From NCBI RefSeq assembly GCF_016086655.4, contig NC_052137.2, positions 7,254,001 through 7,318,000 of the forward strand: a DNA stretch of 64,000 bases, given 5' to 3'. Below, piece by piece: positions 1 through 11,360 of this stretch. The DNA is from Lepeophtheirus salmonis. Taxonomy: Eukaryota; Arthropoda; Copepoda; Siphonostomatoida; Caligidae. The position numbers and the translations under genes were made by a program. Positions within the stretch are counted from its first letter, which is position 1. Every line of letters starts with the position of its first letter. Under the pieces are notes generated by a model, which was given only the letters and a program-made list of their open reading frames with translations, was not told the DNA's origin and did no database searches.

Positions 1-182
1 TAGTAAAAATAAGATAAAATGTGGTCCATCAATAAAAATGCATGTTAAAATGATTTGCATTCTTCGAGAAATCATCATGTATTTCTATCAACAAAGTATT
101 CATATTAATCCCTTGTGTGTGCTCTAAGTTGTACTTTAACTAACCCAAAATAGATCATCACAATAATAGAATAATAAATTAA

Positions 183-420
183 AGTATTTTATTTGAATGA
201 CCATATCGGGCCATATATAAGTCCCTTCAATGAAATAAAGGTTTTACACTATACTTAGAATTCTTAGAGATCTTATCTACTTCTAGAAATTTCAATAGAG
301 AACATATAATTCAATCAAATTTGGCTATATCCATATATAAAGTAAATAATAAATTTTGACTTTCTCCCTTGCTTGATTTTTGTTCAAGATTTTTTTTATA
401 TTAACGCACCACAAATGATA
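183..420 (-). repeat. MITE-alpha, partial copy
   Basis: Reverse-oriented left part of a repeat seen about twelve times in the window (see 42549-42960 for a near-complete copy). It carries the 'caagatt...ttaacgcaccaca' terminal segment near 388-415 and the internal block that normally reads towards 'ggcccctatatgg'. The other end is missing. Confidence 0.6.
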
Positions 421-2499
421 TATTTAAAGGAAGAAATTGATTTTTTTCAAAATTGTCCTTTATAGAGTATTTTCACCGACGTCATAAATTACATTATAGT
501 GGAAGGAAATGCCACCATTTTGAGGACTCAAAATTGATGATTTTACTCCATAAAATAAACAAATTTTCAATAAATCCTGATGATATATAATCAAATGAAT
601 TTATGAATAAAATACATTAAATAAAGAATAAAAAAAGATATTTGGATTGAATAATACTTGATGTCAATGATAAACACTGCTATCTGAATATAATATGTAC
701 TTCAAATGGATATATTTGTATTTTTTTTCTTTTTTTTTTTGATCGATTCGGTAAGAGAAGATTTAGGATAGTTTGATATAAATATCCTTTTTTTACATTC
801 TAATACTTAATCTTTATCTTCAATATGGAAATAAGATTGTATAACGATGTAACAACACATTTAATACATTTTAGGGTCCATAGGTCATAAAACTAAGCAA
901 TAGAGGGATATAATTTTTATAGGTAGTAAGGTTTAAGTCCTTTTATTTGTTGGTCCTATTTTGACATCCAATAGTTAACTATTTTCCTTAATATTAATGT
1001 AAAAAGGATTTTCATTGTTATAAAACATGGTCATTTAGACCACCAAAATAGGCGACATCAACAATGGTGACGTCATTTGGAAACGCTCTATATTCAACTC
1101 AAGTAAAAATCCTTGTTATGTCTATATTTTCCTTTCCCTCTGACATATATAAATACTTGGAACAAAGAAAAAAGACCTATTTGAAAGTTTGAAAATATTT
1201 TATGAAATTGATTTTAAAAAGAAAGTTATTTAATTTTTTTTTCCAAAGAAATGTTTGTGAATGATTTTGGATTAAGGATAAATAATGAAGGAACGCTCCA
1301 TTATAAATCTGCACTGAGCCTCATAAATCATAACTCTTTTCTTAAATTAAGTGAACACCAAGTGACTTATGTGAATATAATTTACATTTTCATGAGTAAT
1401 GAGTGTTGTGAGGGACGGGTGCAACTGCCTCAAGTATGTGCTGTGGGTAATAAATAAAGAGCAAATGTTTCCAATTCTTATGAGAGTGTTCATTAGATTG
1501 TTTAGATTGAGTACATAGATGACTTAAAAACATTTGTTCAGGCAAACAAATTAAGGAATACGTTAACAAACAGGATGTAATGAGAATAGAACTTAAATTT
1601 TCAGTAACTCTATTCACATTTTAAAGATAGAGAGGTCATTTCAAATCATTTGTACCCTTGATTTTAAAATAATTATAAGTCACACATTTGATTTTAAAAT
1701 AGTTATACACATTTATTGAAGATTTTTGACTTTTATTTTGTAATGCTCACAAATTATGGTCATTAATTGATTATAGATTCAATTATGGTTTTAAAATGCT
1801 TATCCGAAGGGTCAGTGAATCTTGAGAAAAATCATTTTAAAGGTTGAAAAACCACTATATTTTAAGGATTTTGTTTGAAGAATCATAACTTATCAATTTA
1901 TCACTTGTTTTTACGCCAAATGAATTTATTTAGAACATGAAGAAAGATAATTATGCCCTTAAATTAAAGAAATAAAGTAAAATTTTTGATAACGGTATAA
2001 TTTTTATATACGATGAAAAAAATAACTGCCGATCCGTAATCAATGCGCCAAGTAATACTAAAATTGGCTATGGATTTTAAAAGATTTTCTTTATTGACTA
2101 GTGTAATTAATGAACCTAATTTATCTACTTTAAACGATTGAACTATTGAAGCCTTTGCATATTTATAAACACTTTTTACAATCGTATTCACACATTATAC
2201 GGTTAATTAAGATGAGATGAATGTATGGAATTTCCTTCGGGAGCTCAGTGATCTACATTGTTGGAAATACACTTAGCATTACTGTAGTAATACGATACCT
2301 TCTTGCTTGTTCCCTTCATCACTCTGACTTCACACAAATCCCATAAGACGTATATTTCCGCTTCAGAAAATTATATATTTTTGTGATCAGTTCCTGAGGA
2401 GTTAAGGGTGGATTTATGTATTTGCTCAAAGACACAATAAAAAGGAGGAAGGTACAATGTTCAACTACAAAACTTTGAACATTATCTGTGGTGCGTTCA
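421..2499. other. No recognisable gene; unassigned AT-rich sequence
   Basis: Both strands show only short chance ORFs (up to 75 codons) without recognisable motifs. There are homopolymer runs near 721-740, a CRE-like tgacgtca at about 1068-1075 and two short direct copies of 'tttgattttaaaata' around 1659-1700. Nothing else is supported. Confidence 0.6.
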
Positions 2500-2890
2500 C
2501 ATACAAACAATTTTATATAAAAGTCCAGAATAGGAGAAAGTCCATATTTATGCTTTTTTCCTTCATATATACGTACACCCCACTATTTTATAGACATAGT
2601 TGAGTCAAATTTAGTCTTTGTACTCAAATTGGGGGGATGATTTAAGATACTCGAGTATTGTATCGATAGTTACAACTCTTTATTAGATTTGATAAACGTA
2701 TATTGACTCCCTTCAAATAAAATATATCAATTTCTTATTCTTTTATTGAAACAATCAATTTTGTCTAATTCAAGTGCAATTTGCAATACATCCAAAATGT
2801 TACTAAGAATAATTTCTTGAAGAGTACTAATGTAATCCACACTCCATTTTGAGAAAACTATTTCTTGTGTTGACGGTCTACTTATACATT
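2500..2890 (+). repeat. MITE-alpha, copy in same-strand cluster
   Basis: The order of blocks matches other copies: degenerate left end, 'gagtcaaatttagtctttgtactcaaatt'-type centre, then 'caatcaattttgtc', 'gtgcaatttgc', and the right end 'tgtgttgacgg'. Compared with 2956-3691, 4113-5430 and 55236-55662 it is in the same orientation and about the same length. The left inverted repeat is poorly conserved. Confidence 0.7.
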
Positions 2891-2955
2891 CAAGCTCTTC
2901 CACATTTGGGTTAAATGAATTGAAGTAACTCATTCCTATTCCATATTTTGTTTTT

Positions 2956-3691
2956 ATATGTAATAAATCAATAAAAAAACAATCTTGAATATAGATTTAG
3001 AAAAGAAGAAAATCTAAATTAATGCTTTTATACTTCATATGTAGAAACAGCCCAATATTTCATGGACATATTTGAGTGAATTAAGGATTTGTATTCAAAT
3101 TTATGAAATGAGTTGAGATACCCAAGAATATTAACTATAGTTTAAAGCCTTTTTATGATTTGAGAGACGTATATTGGCTGTATATTCACCTTTTCTGCCG
3201 TCCCTTTTTCAGTCTCTGTTCGGCCAAGTTCTGTTCTGCTTATCAGTCCTAAAACTTATACAGTTTGGTCCTTCATGATGTCACTTTACTGTATTTCTTA
3301 TGGTTTTAATCAGTTTTATTACATGGTCCTTCATGATGTCACTCAACTGCATTTCTTATGGTTTTAATCAGTTTTATTACTCACTTTCCGAAGGAACAAC
3401 TGTATTAAAGGACCGCCCCCAAAGATTGGGAGGGTCCGAATAAATAATATAACACAACAATACATGAAACTTTTTACCCGAGAAAAAATATTTTCAAGCA
3501 AAAAAAAAAGAAGCATATAAAAGTTATTGTGACAATCAATTTTAATTATTTGGCCTGCAGTTTTTTGGGGCCCAAAGGGCCAAAAAGAATAATTTGTTAA
3601 TAGAAATACACGATAATTATTTGTTGAAACATACAAATGTAATTCAGACTCTATTTTGAGAAAAATCGTTTTGTGTTGACGGGACACATTT
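2956..3691 (+). repeat. MITE-alpha copy split by another repeat
   Basis: The left end contains 'aaaacaatcttgaa' and the right end 'tgtgttgacgggacacat', the two family termini, which are inverted versions of each other. The internal order is as in the intact copies, but about 325 bp of unrelated sequence sits between 'cctttt' near 3195 and 'attgtgacaatcaatttt' near 3526. Without that insert the copy is about 410 bp. Confidence 0.75.
3196..3522 (+). repeat. Repeat gamma, nested insert with a 58 bp tandem duplication
   Basis: This segment interrupts a MITE-alpha copy. It shares 'cagtcctaaaacttata' and 'aggaccgc' blocks with 25555-25720. A unit beginning 'ggtccttcatgatgtcact' at 3267 is repeated in tandem at 3325, a period of 58 bp with few differences. 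No coding potential is recognised, and the element class is unknown. Confidence 0.6.
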
Positions 3692-4204
3692 AAAATTAGA
3701 CAACTATTTCTATTTTTTCAATTTGCATACGTCAAAGAGAGAAAGCATACATAAATCGAGGGATGAAAAAAAGCAAACACATTTTTCAACTATCTAGAAA
3801 AGGATTAAGACTACATATATAAAATGCATATTGCAAATCCACAATTTCTTGTTTATTAATGTACAACGTAGGTATTTTCTTCTTCTCCCAGCTTATATCT
3901 TATATGAGTGTACATAAATACACAGTAAGACATTTGTACATATTATGTATATTGTATTCTATATACCTTACTATCTATCTCCTTCATATCAATGATATAA
4001 GATAGTCTAAATGAAAAAAAAAAAAAGGAATAGAAAAAGAATGGGCTATAAGAAGTTACGTCTCAAAAGCATGAAATGTAATAATTCTGTTCGATCAAAT
4101 TACATATATGTATGTATGGAGTACGTTAACACAAAAATAATCTTAAACAAAAATCAAGAAAAAGAGAAAATAGGTACATCAAATTACTTTTTTTATACAT
4201 CATA

Positions 4205-5068
4205 TACAAACTGTGTTCAAACAGTAAGGAGACTTTTCAATTTTTTGAGTTCAACGCATATTTGCTATGCTAGATTTTTTGATTTTTTTATGTTAGAACA
4301 TTACAAAAAGAACATATATTTGTTTGTTTAAAGCTATGTATATGATTTGTTTAGTTTGTTTGTGAGAGGCAAAATGGTTAAAAGTTTTTTGTTTGTTCGG
4401 CGATTTTTTGCTATTGAAAAACAGGAATCAAATAATTTGCATGAAATTTTGTGTAATAAATGAAATGAAGTACTCCAAATACGATGAAACTGTTCCGAGC
4501 AAAAAAAAAAAAAAAAGAAGGTTTACAAACTCTTCCTAGTGGCTGGGAAGAACGAGTCTCGCTCTGGATGCCCAAGCACGTTGAGAACGTTGAAGCAGTA
4601 AAAAAAGTTGTCTTCGAAAATAGTCGAACGACTATCGGATAAGTTGCTGAGGATATTGATGTATTGGTAGGCTTGTGCCATGAAATTTATTCGAATTGTC
4701 TGGGCATTATACGAGTGTCAGAGAAGTTTGTTTCAAAACGGTTAAATTTTGACAAAATAATCATTGCATGATTATTGCAAATGATACTGATTTGTTTAAA
4801 AGGGTCATAACTGGGGACCAATCATGGGTATATGGTTAATATCGAAACCAAAGCCCAATCGTCCAGTTGGAAGAGCTCAGGTCGTATAGCAGCAATTGAC
4901 GAACACGTGAAATACTTCTAACCATTATATCCCTCACAAACAAACTAAACATATTTAATAGCTTTAATCAATAAATATATGTTCTTTTTCGAATGTACTT
5001 ACATAAAAAAAAAAAAAATTTTTTTCTAGCATTTCAAATATTACCTTACTTTTTGAACAAACCTATTA
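4205..5068 (+). mobile_element. Non-autonomous mariner derivative with ~150 bp inverted repeats
   Basis: The two ends are long inverted repeats. The left arm from 4205 (tgttcaaacagtaagg, gctatgctaga, ttttatgttagaacatt, aaaaagaacatatattt, tttagtttgtttgtgag) is matched in reverse complement by the right arm up to 5068 in the same order. The left arm carries about 25 extra bases. TA flanks both sides and the element sits inside a MITE. The interior holds only the N-terminal part of a transposase, so it cannot move on its own. Confidence 0.78.
4516..4910 (+). pseudogene. Mariner transposase, N-terminal fragment
   Basis: Translation in shifting frames gives the linker 'RSGCPSTL' (RSGRPST-like), then the second helix-turn-helix region 'SRTTIG*VAEDIDV', 'GLCHEIYSNCLGIIRVSEK' and 'VSKRLNFD'. 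It continues to 'TGDQSWVYG', equivalent to the TGDE-W-YG segment that carries the first catalytic aspartate. Everything after the start of the catalytic domain (second and third acidic residues, C-terminus) is absent. Stops and frameshifts show decay. The motif order is that of mariner-type transposases, which bind the terminal repeats with this domain. No initiation codon can be assigned. Confidence 0.7.
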
Positions 5069-5439
5069 TACATAAAGACCAATATTTAATAGACCTATTT
5101 GAGTCAACCATAGGCTTATTATTCAAATTTAAGATACCCAATAATTTGAACTATAGTATAGAACCTTTATTTAATTTAAGATAATTATATTTGGGCGGAT
5201 ATATCCCCTTTCAAATAAAATTTATCAATCTCATATTCTTTTGTTGTGACAATCAATTTTGACTACTCTAAGTACAATTGACGGCGTATCCAAAGGGTTA
5301 ATAAGAATTATTTGTTGATATACATCGAAGGTAATTTGCATAGGATTCCAAATGTATTCCACACTCAATTTGAGAAAAATCCTTCTAGCTTGCTTTTGTA
5401 TTGACGAGTCACATATATGTATAACAAAGTACATATATC

Positions 5440-5575
5440 TTAATATTTCATCAAAATATCTTGGTCAAATATAGGGCCATTATTCAAATTTCTAGACTGA
5501 ATTGTGATACTCAAGATTGTTTGCTATAGTTAAGAATGTTCTTACTAGAAATCATATGATCATAAGAATTAATTG
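5440..5575 (+). repeat. MITE-alpha fragment
   Basis: Contains 'ttaatatttcat', 'ggtcaaatatagggccatta' and 'ttcaaatttctagactgaat' in family order, immediately after the right end of the preceding copy. Both termini are missing. Confidence 0.55.
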
Positions 5576-5580
5576 CTTAC

Positions 5581-5711
5581 CGTCCCCCTGCTTTGATTTT
5601 ACTACACGACACTGACTGGGTACAAAAAACAAGTCCTGGGGAAAAGAAAGATGCTGAGTATACTTCCAAGAACTCCCACCCCACCGTCAAGAAATATGTT
5701 TTGGGACTCTG
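5581..5711 (-). CDS. Candidate protein-coding exon, unassigned
   Basis: Reading the minus strand, a pyrimidine-rich acceptor (cctttcctttag) at 5712 is followed by 131 bp open in one frame and then a strong donor, gacg/gtaagc, at 5580. The peptide ends '...VFCTQSVSCSKIKAGG'. The intronic side has an in-frame stop right at the acceptor. An alternative acceptor (cttttccccag) inside the segment would give a 55 bp exon 5581-5635 in the same frame. Its phase (two bases needed at the start) matches the end phase of the candidate exon at 22243-22418. The stretch is unique in the window and GC-richer than its flanks, which are MITE fragments. I recognise no domain. It could still be a chance ORF. Confidence 0.33.
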
Positions 5712-5854
5712 CTAAAGGAAAGGCTTCATTGCATTTTTATTTTTTCATATAATGTATCTCATTGGTAAAAGAGAAAACCTACCATTAAAATTATAAACCG
5801 TTCTTTTATTTGTCAGTGGGGAAACTTAGAAAATCTGCAAGGGATATAATACTT

Positions 5855-6173
5855 ATTTCCTTTCTTAGCCTTAATATTTCAAAAACAAATTTCGACCAAT
5901 TATAGGCATTATACTCAAATTTCAGGGATAATTTAAAATACCTAAGAATGTAAACCATGGTTTAGTACCTTCATTTTATTCATGTTACAACCTATCATTT
6001 TCTAATAATTTCATTAATTTTGCTACTTGAAGTGCAATTTGCGGCAGCTCCAAAGCATTAAGTTATATAATTTTCTATTAGAAATTATCTATAATTCGTC
6101 TTATAATACTAATGCAATCTAGACTTGATTGTAATAAAAGTCACTGTTGCCTACTTTTGCGTTAGCACGCCAC
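5855..6173 (+). repeat. MITE-alpha, degenerate copy
   Basis: Blocks 'ccttaatatttc', 'ccaattataggcatta', 'gtgcaatttgcggc' and a right end 'ttgcgttagcacgccacaca' follow the family order. The left terminus is missing. It is in the same orientation as the copies from 2.5 to 5.6 kb. Confidence 0.6.
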
Positions 6174-7223
6174 ACATTTGAAATCATTTGATTTATTAAT
6201 AGTTGAATAAATATAGCAAATAAATTACTCTTAATTAAATTGAACTCTTGTTAAAACTGTAATGATATGAAGTACAATCATAGTTAATTTATGTACACGT
6301 GATAGGTATCTTTAAAACTAATTTTACTAACGTTTTTTTGAAAAACAAAACGTCCTCAAAGTTTTCAATTATGAATTTATGTCCATTCATACGTGCATGA
6401 TAACACATGTTTTTTTAAAAGTAATTGTAATGCAGAAGTTGTAGGGAAATGCCTTTTAATAGTATAAAACAGGACATGATGTTGCTTGAAAAATATTCAT
6501 TTGGAGAGAGCAGACTGCTTTAATTTCTTATTTTGTTTTAAATTTCAAACAAAAAGGGAGGGGGGGGGAACCATGCCAAACAATTAACCGAATGTGGATA
6601 AAATTCTATGTATTTGGCTTCACCATGAATAGAGAAGTTTAATTGGAATAGGAATCAATATAATGATATAATAAACGCAATGTGCGTCATATCAAATTCT
6701 TGGTAAACAATTATTTCGTTACTTCCACATAAATTGATTTTAACTCTATACATTTGCCTTTTTATGTATTTAGTGAGTTCTTTAATGTACCCTTCAAATA
6801 TTTCGTTAGCATATATCAAGCACTGTGATATTGACTATGAAGGGGGTTGCGACGTTTTTGAGGTGAGATAGGACGCATGAAATTGCTATCCCCCCCTCAA
6901 TTCATACTATGAGTGAATTGCATTGATATAAAATACATACAGTGCTAACAGTGAGCAAAAATAAGGGATTTTTTTAAAGCTGGTAGTCAGTTGACCAAAA
7001 AATTGACAATATAGTTATGTATACATATATCAAGTACTCAAGATTCAGTATGGAATCATTCTACATTTCTATAATTACTGAAGAGTTTTTTAAAGAAAAA
7101 TATGATCAAATGTAAAATACAGTAAGGGTCGACTATAATATTTGAAGCGCCCTTAATGTTATTAACAAACCTAATTTATTGCTATAATATTTTGGTCAAC
7201 TACGGCGACGTCAACTTCTAATT
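6174..7223. other. No gene seen
   Basis: AT-rich unique-looking sequence with a poly-G run at about 6557-6566. There are no ORFs of note, no terminal repeats and no RNA-like structure that I can support. Confidence 0.6.
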
Positions 7224-8077
7224 TACTGAGTGTTCCATTGAAATCTAAACACTTCTTATTCAATAATTAATGAAGTTTAAGTGATGGAAATTAATTCATA
7301 TTCCGATACAGAATCAGATACAAAACAAAACAAACTTGAGCTCTCTCGCTTACGTACAAATCGAGGACATGACACTTGAATGCGATCCACGAATTTCCAT
7401 TCGCGCACTCATAGTAGTAGGTCATCTTCAGGACCACTGTTGTGTACGCCGTCACCAAATCCAAAACGTTGGAGAGGAAGAAGGGCTCTGTAAAAAAGGC
7501 CTAAGTGGATCCGGTGGAGTAAAATAAAACAGCCCAAGCCAGTCCCCTCAATTACATGAGGCCCCATGCAAGATATCTCGGGGTTTCACACCAGACTGTA
7601 CAGAGTGCTATAAAACAAGTGGGAGGAAAGAGTCTTATTAATGTAGAGAGGCCACTTTTGACACCAGCAATGAAATAAACCATCTCCTCCTTACAAAATT
7701 CTTTAGAACTCTTTTTTGATACTTTTCGCCCCCTCCCCCTATAGCCTTCATGCCAAACCCCCTCGACTATATATTTTGGGTACATATCGAGAAGACGTAT
7801 GCAGTGTCCGTCATTGTAACACCATAGCCCTTACAGCCGCTGTCAGTTAGCACTGGGACGCTATGATAGAGGACTACATCTGGAGTGGGTACCAGGTTTC
7901 CTCAACCTCCTGGAAGCCATAATTGCCGCTAAGGGTACCTACATTAATGATTAAGAGCGCTCAGAAACATATTTATTTATAGTATTACTTTTGGGAAATT
8001 CAATTGTTAATTAATAAAATATATTTTGTTGAAGTTTAAAATTTGAAAGTGTTCAGATGTTAATGGACCACTCGATA
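7224..8077 (+). mobile_element. Internally deleted mariner, family mar-del1, copy A
   Basis: Terminal inverted repeats of about 30 bp start at TA: left 'tactgagtgttccattgaaa', right, reverse-complemented, 'tatcgagtggtccattaaca', both followed by 'tctraacactt'. Length is 854 bp against roughly 1.3 kb for complete mariner-like elements. Copies at 49073-49885 and 58745-59584 have the same ends and the same internal deletion, with fragments at 11499-11560 and 31805-31990. The flanking dinucleotide is TA on both sides, as Tc1/mariner insertion requires. Confidence 0.85.
7338..7954 (+). pseudogene. mar-del1 transposase relic (copy A)
   Basis: The N-terminal half is recognisable only by comparison with copies B and C ('RISIRAL', then 'ISRGFTPDCTE' corresponding to 'NIGVSHQTVWRAI' in copy C). 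The text then jumps to the C-terminal tail, which ends 'TYIND' followed by a stop. The first two catalytic aspartates lie in the deleted part. The junction is at 'gatacttttcgcc' near 7720-7732. Many frameshifts are present. The ancestral protein would be an IS630/Tc1/mariner-type DDE transposase, and this copy cannot encode one. Confidence 0.7.
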
Positions 8078-10135
8078 CATCTTTACTCTGTGTGGTCTAT
8101 TTTTTGGCAGTCCTTAGTTTTGAATAGTGATGGTAGTTTTGGAGAACGTGATGAGTAGGGGGTTGTTAGACTATGATATTACTGAATTAAAATCTTGGTT
8201 AATATTGGTCATATGATTTTTAAGGGAGGTTATAAATTACGGCTATAAAAAGGAAAAACCTTTACATTTATTTTATTATGCCTTTTAAAAATAGCTTACA
8301 GCAAAGATAGGTGATTTTTCTTTCTTAAGAGGTACATTTTAACACCACAAAGACCAATGAAGTTTTCAAAAAATATACTAAACACAAGTACCTACGATTT
8401 TCTCTTTTCTGATCGCTAAACTTTGATTTTTCTCTACAAAAATCCCACCCTTACATATTAGTTTGAAGTAGTTTTTATAGCTTTATGTCAGGATTATTTA
8501 AATATTAGTTGACTTTTATTCGTACTATTCTTTTTTACACAAATGTTTGGCATTCAATTATCGGCATATAGTTTTTTGCTAAACATTTCAAGGTAGGAAG
8601 TAAATATCAAAACACTGTCCATTCATACTTTAACTTCTGCTGACCATTAAAATGTTAAATGGGAATTGTAGAAGATGGATGGATGAACATTAACGGAAAA
8701 TATTAGTTACTCTTTAATCCATGAAAATTCAAGTCCTTTTTTATTCATAGGTGTAATTACTTACATATGCATTTATGACAAATATCCTTTATATACTTAA
8801 TTCCAATAACTGTTGTAAAGAAAATAAATTATTGCTTAAGTTTTTATTCCAAGGAATAAATACAAAATAAAATATTTTTTACATTTTGTTTTGAAAGAAC
8901 TAACCAACAAAAAATATGAATAGAAATGATTTCTTATAGTTAACTAGCAAAAGGTTACCCAGCGTTCCTCACGCCAAGGAGTGACCTGGGCATCTCCTTA
9001 ACAGTGGTTAATGAAATAATGATTTCTTTTCAATATTTGAACCCCTACGTTGTATTTTCTATTAATTTTCTAATAAAATTACAAACAACTTTTTGGCACG
9101 AATTTTGCAAAAAAAAAAAAAATATAATTTACTGCAATTGTAAAGAGAAAATTTTCGTACATGTAAAAACAAAAAGGTTATGCAGAATAGTGTTGTCCAA
9201 AAAAATCCTCTTCGTTCATTTTTTTGCACCTGAAAAAAAAAAAAATACGAAACTGCAATTTTCACCGATTTTGATCATAACTTTTATGATTTTAAATCAA
9301 TTTAGAAAGCGTCCTTATTCAAATAGGTGTGTTTTTTTCCAGTTTGAAATTATTAACTACATATTTAAAGCTAAGTATCATTATTGCCTTTCCTTTCTAT
9401 GTAAGGAATAGTTTAACAAAATTGCTTTTATATAGCGTAATATATAAAAAGTTGGGATTTCCTGAGATATTAATGTATTTTCCGGGAAATCTCTGATTTC
9501 GTAACTCATTACTCATCATATGTTATTATATCAAAAGCAAACTAACATCTTCTTTTCTTATTTTAAAATAAAAATATTGTTGTTATTTTACCATACTTGA
9601 AATAAATGAATAGGGAAATATACTTGAAACAGCTGAAAAAGATCAAAGCCAAATAGCAACATTAATTATTAATGAAAGAAACAACAGAGTATGTTTCTAA
9701 AACAGGCAATGCTGACAGTAGGCAGGAGTATCCCCAAGGGGGTTCAAATTTTTTGAAGTAACTCAAAAAGAAGACACAGAACATTATGAATAGCTCTTGG
9801 CTGGTTTGCTATGTCTTTCGTTGCAGGAAAAATTTTTCCCACCGGTAGGATCATTGACGTTGCTAGCACCTAAAAGTTTCTAAAGCCCCCAAAATGTTAA
9901 TGGTATATACCTTATGCGGCGTAATGAAATATACAGACACAAAATGTCTTCTGTGTGTCGATTCTTTAAGAGGAAAGCAGTTATGATGAGATCTTTTGCA
10001 ATGACTACTTCTTCAAGGGTCTCATTAACAAGATTAAAAATATGGCAATGAGAGGTTTGAGAGGAAGCCTGGAAGCCACTCTGCTAAAATCAACTCCACA
10101 AGTGGTGTAGTAATGACAATGGTCAAGACAGTGTT
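8078..10135. other. No confirmed gene; one weak transposase-like patch
   Basis: Mostly AT-rich unassigned sequence. A 135-codon ORF at 9004-9411 is lysine- and phenylalanine-rich and looks like translated AT-rich DNA. Around 10020-10140 a short frame reading 'NERFERKPGSHSAKIN' faintly resembles the linker between the two helix-turn-helix motifs of a Tc1/mariner transposase. That alone is not enough to call one. Confidence 0.5.
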
Positions 10136-10215
10136 CTGAGTACTAAAAATTATAACGATCTCAACCGGTCTAGGATTTTCAGGCCGAAACCCAATACTAG
10201 TACCTAGTATGTATC
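10136..10215 (+). repeat. Repeat delta fragment
   Basis: Shares 'actaaaaattataac', 'accggtctagga' and 'ccgaaacccaatactagtac' with the delta copy near 33146-33215. Confidence 0.5.
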
Positions 10216-11360
10216 AACACTCGCATTTTTAAATAAACAAATATATATTGGTTTTTCATTGGAGCTGTTTTCATTAGTTGACAATTGATAATTTAAAGCA
10301 GCTAATCAATTAAAGGCCTTCGTTTAAAATTCGTGTCAATTACATATTTTGTCAATGATACGATTCTCAGTTCAAACTTCAATGTATATGATAATTAAAG
10401 AGGGGATGTATGTAAAGAAAAAAACTAAGTATAGGGATTAGAAAAGGAAAAACAGTTGATGCATGTGCGCTTTCTTCTTTTTTGTTCATTATTTAATAGG
10501 TAATGGTGTGTTTACATCTCCCTCTAAAAGAAGAATTCTCTCCTATCTTTGGTGTAAATTGATTTAAAAATACATAATATAATAAATTTGTATGAATTTC
10601 AATATGATATCCCTTGCACTAATCCTAATTTAAATGTATATAGTAGTTGTAATTCATTGTCTCCCTCCAAAATCGTAAAACAGGCGGCTTATATTCAAAA
10701 AGGTCTTAATTTAGGTGTACCATATGCCTCGTTCCCGACTTCTCCTCCTGCTCAGACAAAAAAACCATATCTAATAATAATTACTAACTATTCTCTAAAT
10801 AATAATTAACAGTTGGTAAGAAAGAAAATAGAGAAGGACTGCTAACAAATGTTTTTCCTCCCAATTTTCCAATTCCTTTTTGACAGCCCAGGTTGAAAGT
10901 GGGTAAAAAAGCTAGTAGTGTATTCTGACAGACTTCAGAGTCCATCTGCCAAAAGATCATTACATCATACTCCAAATTAAATATCTCCTGTATAAACGAG
11001 AAAGAACAAGAGATATTCTTTTAAAGAATAACAAAAAAAAAAAAGGAATGTTTATTATGTTGAGATGTTTTTTTTTCTTTTTTTTGTTTCCTCTGTCACT
11101 TCTTGAAATATTTATGAAGATTTAAGATAAAAAACATAAGAAGATTGCTATTTGCATACATACATACATTCACGTTCAGACCCATATGTAGAAGAGAGGA
11201 AGGAAACCCCTTGAGAGAGAATATGTAAATATATAGATAGAAGAAAAAGAAATACACATGTGGAAAGTGTGTTCCAACCTAAGGAATTTGACCTAAGAAC
11301 GAATGCTTTCTTATTATATACGTAGTACTTAGTACCTTACGCACATTTTTATATTTAGAG
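10216..11360. other. No gene established; possible splice acceptor at 10886
   Basis: A 73-codon ORF (10588-10809, plus) has no recognisable motif. At 10855-10886 a long pyrimidine-rich tract ends in 'tttttgacag'. From there one frame runs 'PRLKVGKKASSVF' to a stop at 10926-10928. This could be a terminal exon or chance. Short microsatellites (cata)n lie near 11156-11168. Confidence 0.4.

Larger units (their letters stand above)
4113..5430 (+). repeat. MITE-alpha copy split by a mariner derivative at TA
   Basis: The left piece (4113-4204) has the family terminus 'acgttaacacaaaaataat'. The right piece (5069-5430) resumes exactly where the family consensus continues ('cataaagaccaatattta') and ends with 'ttgtattgacgagtcacat'. 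Removing 4205-5068 restores a collinear MITE of about 450 bp with a single TA at the join. Confidence 0.8.

Noticed and set aside
8945..8995. GC-rich patch 'ggttacccagcgttcctcac' considered as a tRNA or hairpin gene
   Set aside because: No cloverleaf arms or promoter boxes can be formed; only a weak CCCAG/CTGGG pairing.
9004..9411. Longest ORF of the window (135 codons)
   Set aside because: Lys/Phe/Ile-rich translation of poly-A/poly-T-rich DNA with no motif or splice context.
9820..9860. Acceptor 'ctttcgttgcag' and donor-like 'ccggtagga' 18 bp apart
   Set aside because: No open-frame context on either side; expected by chance in AT-rich DNA.
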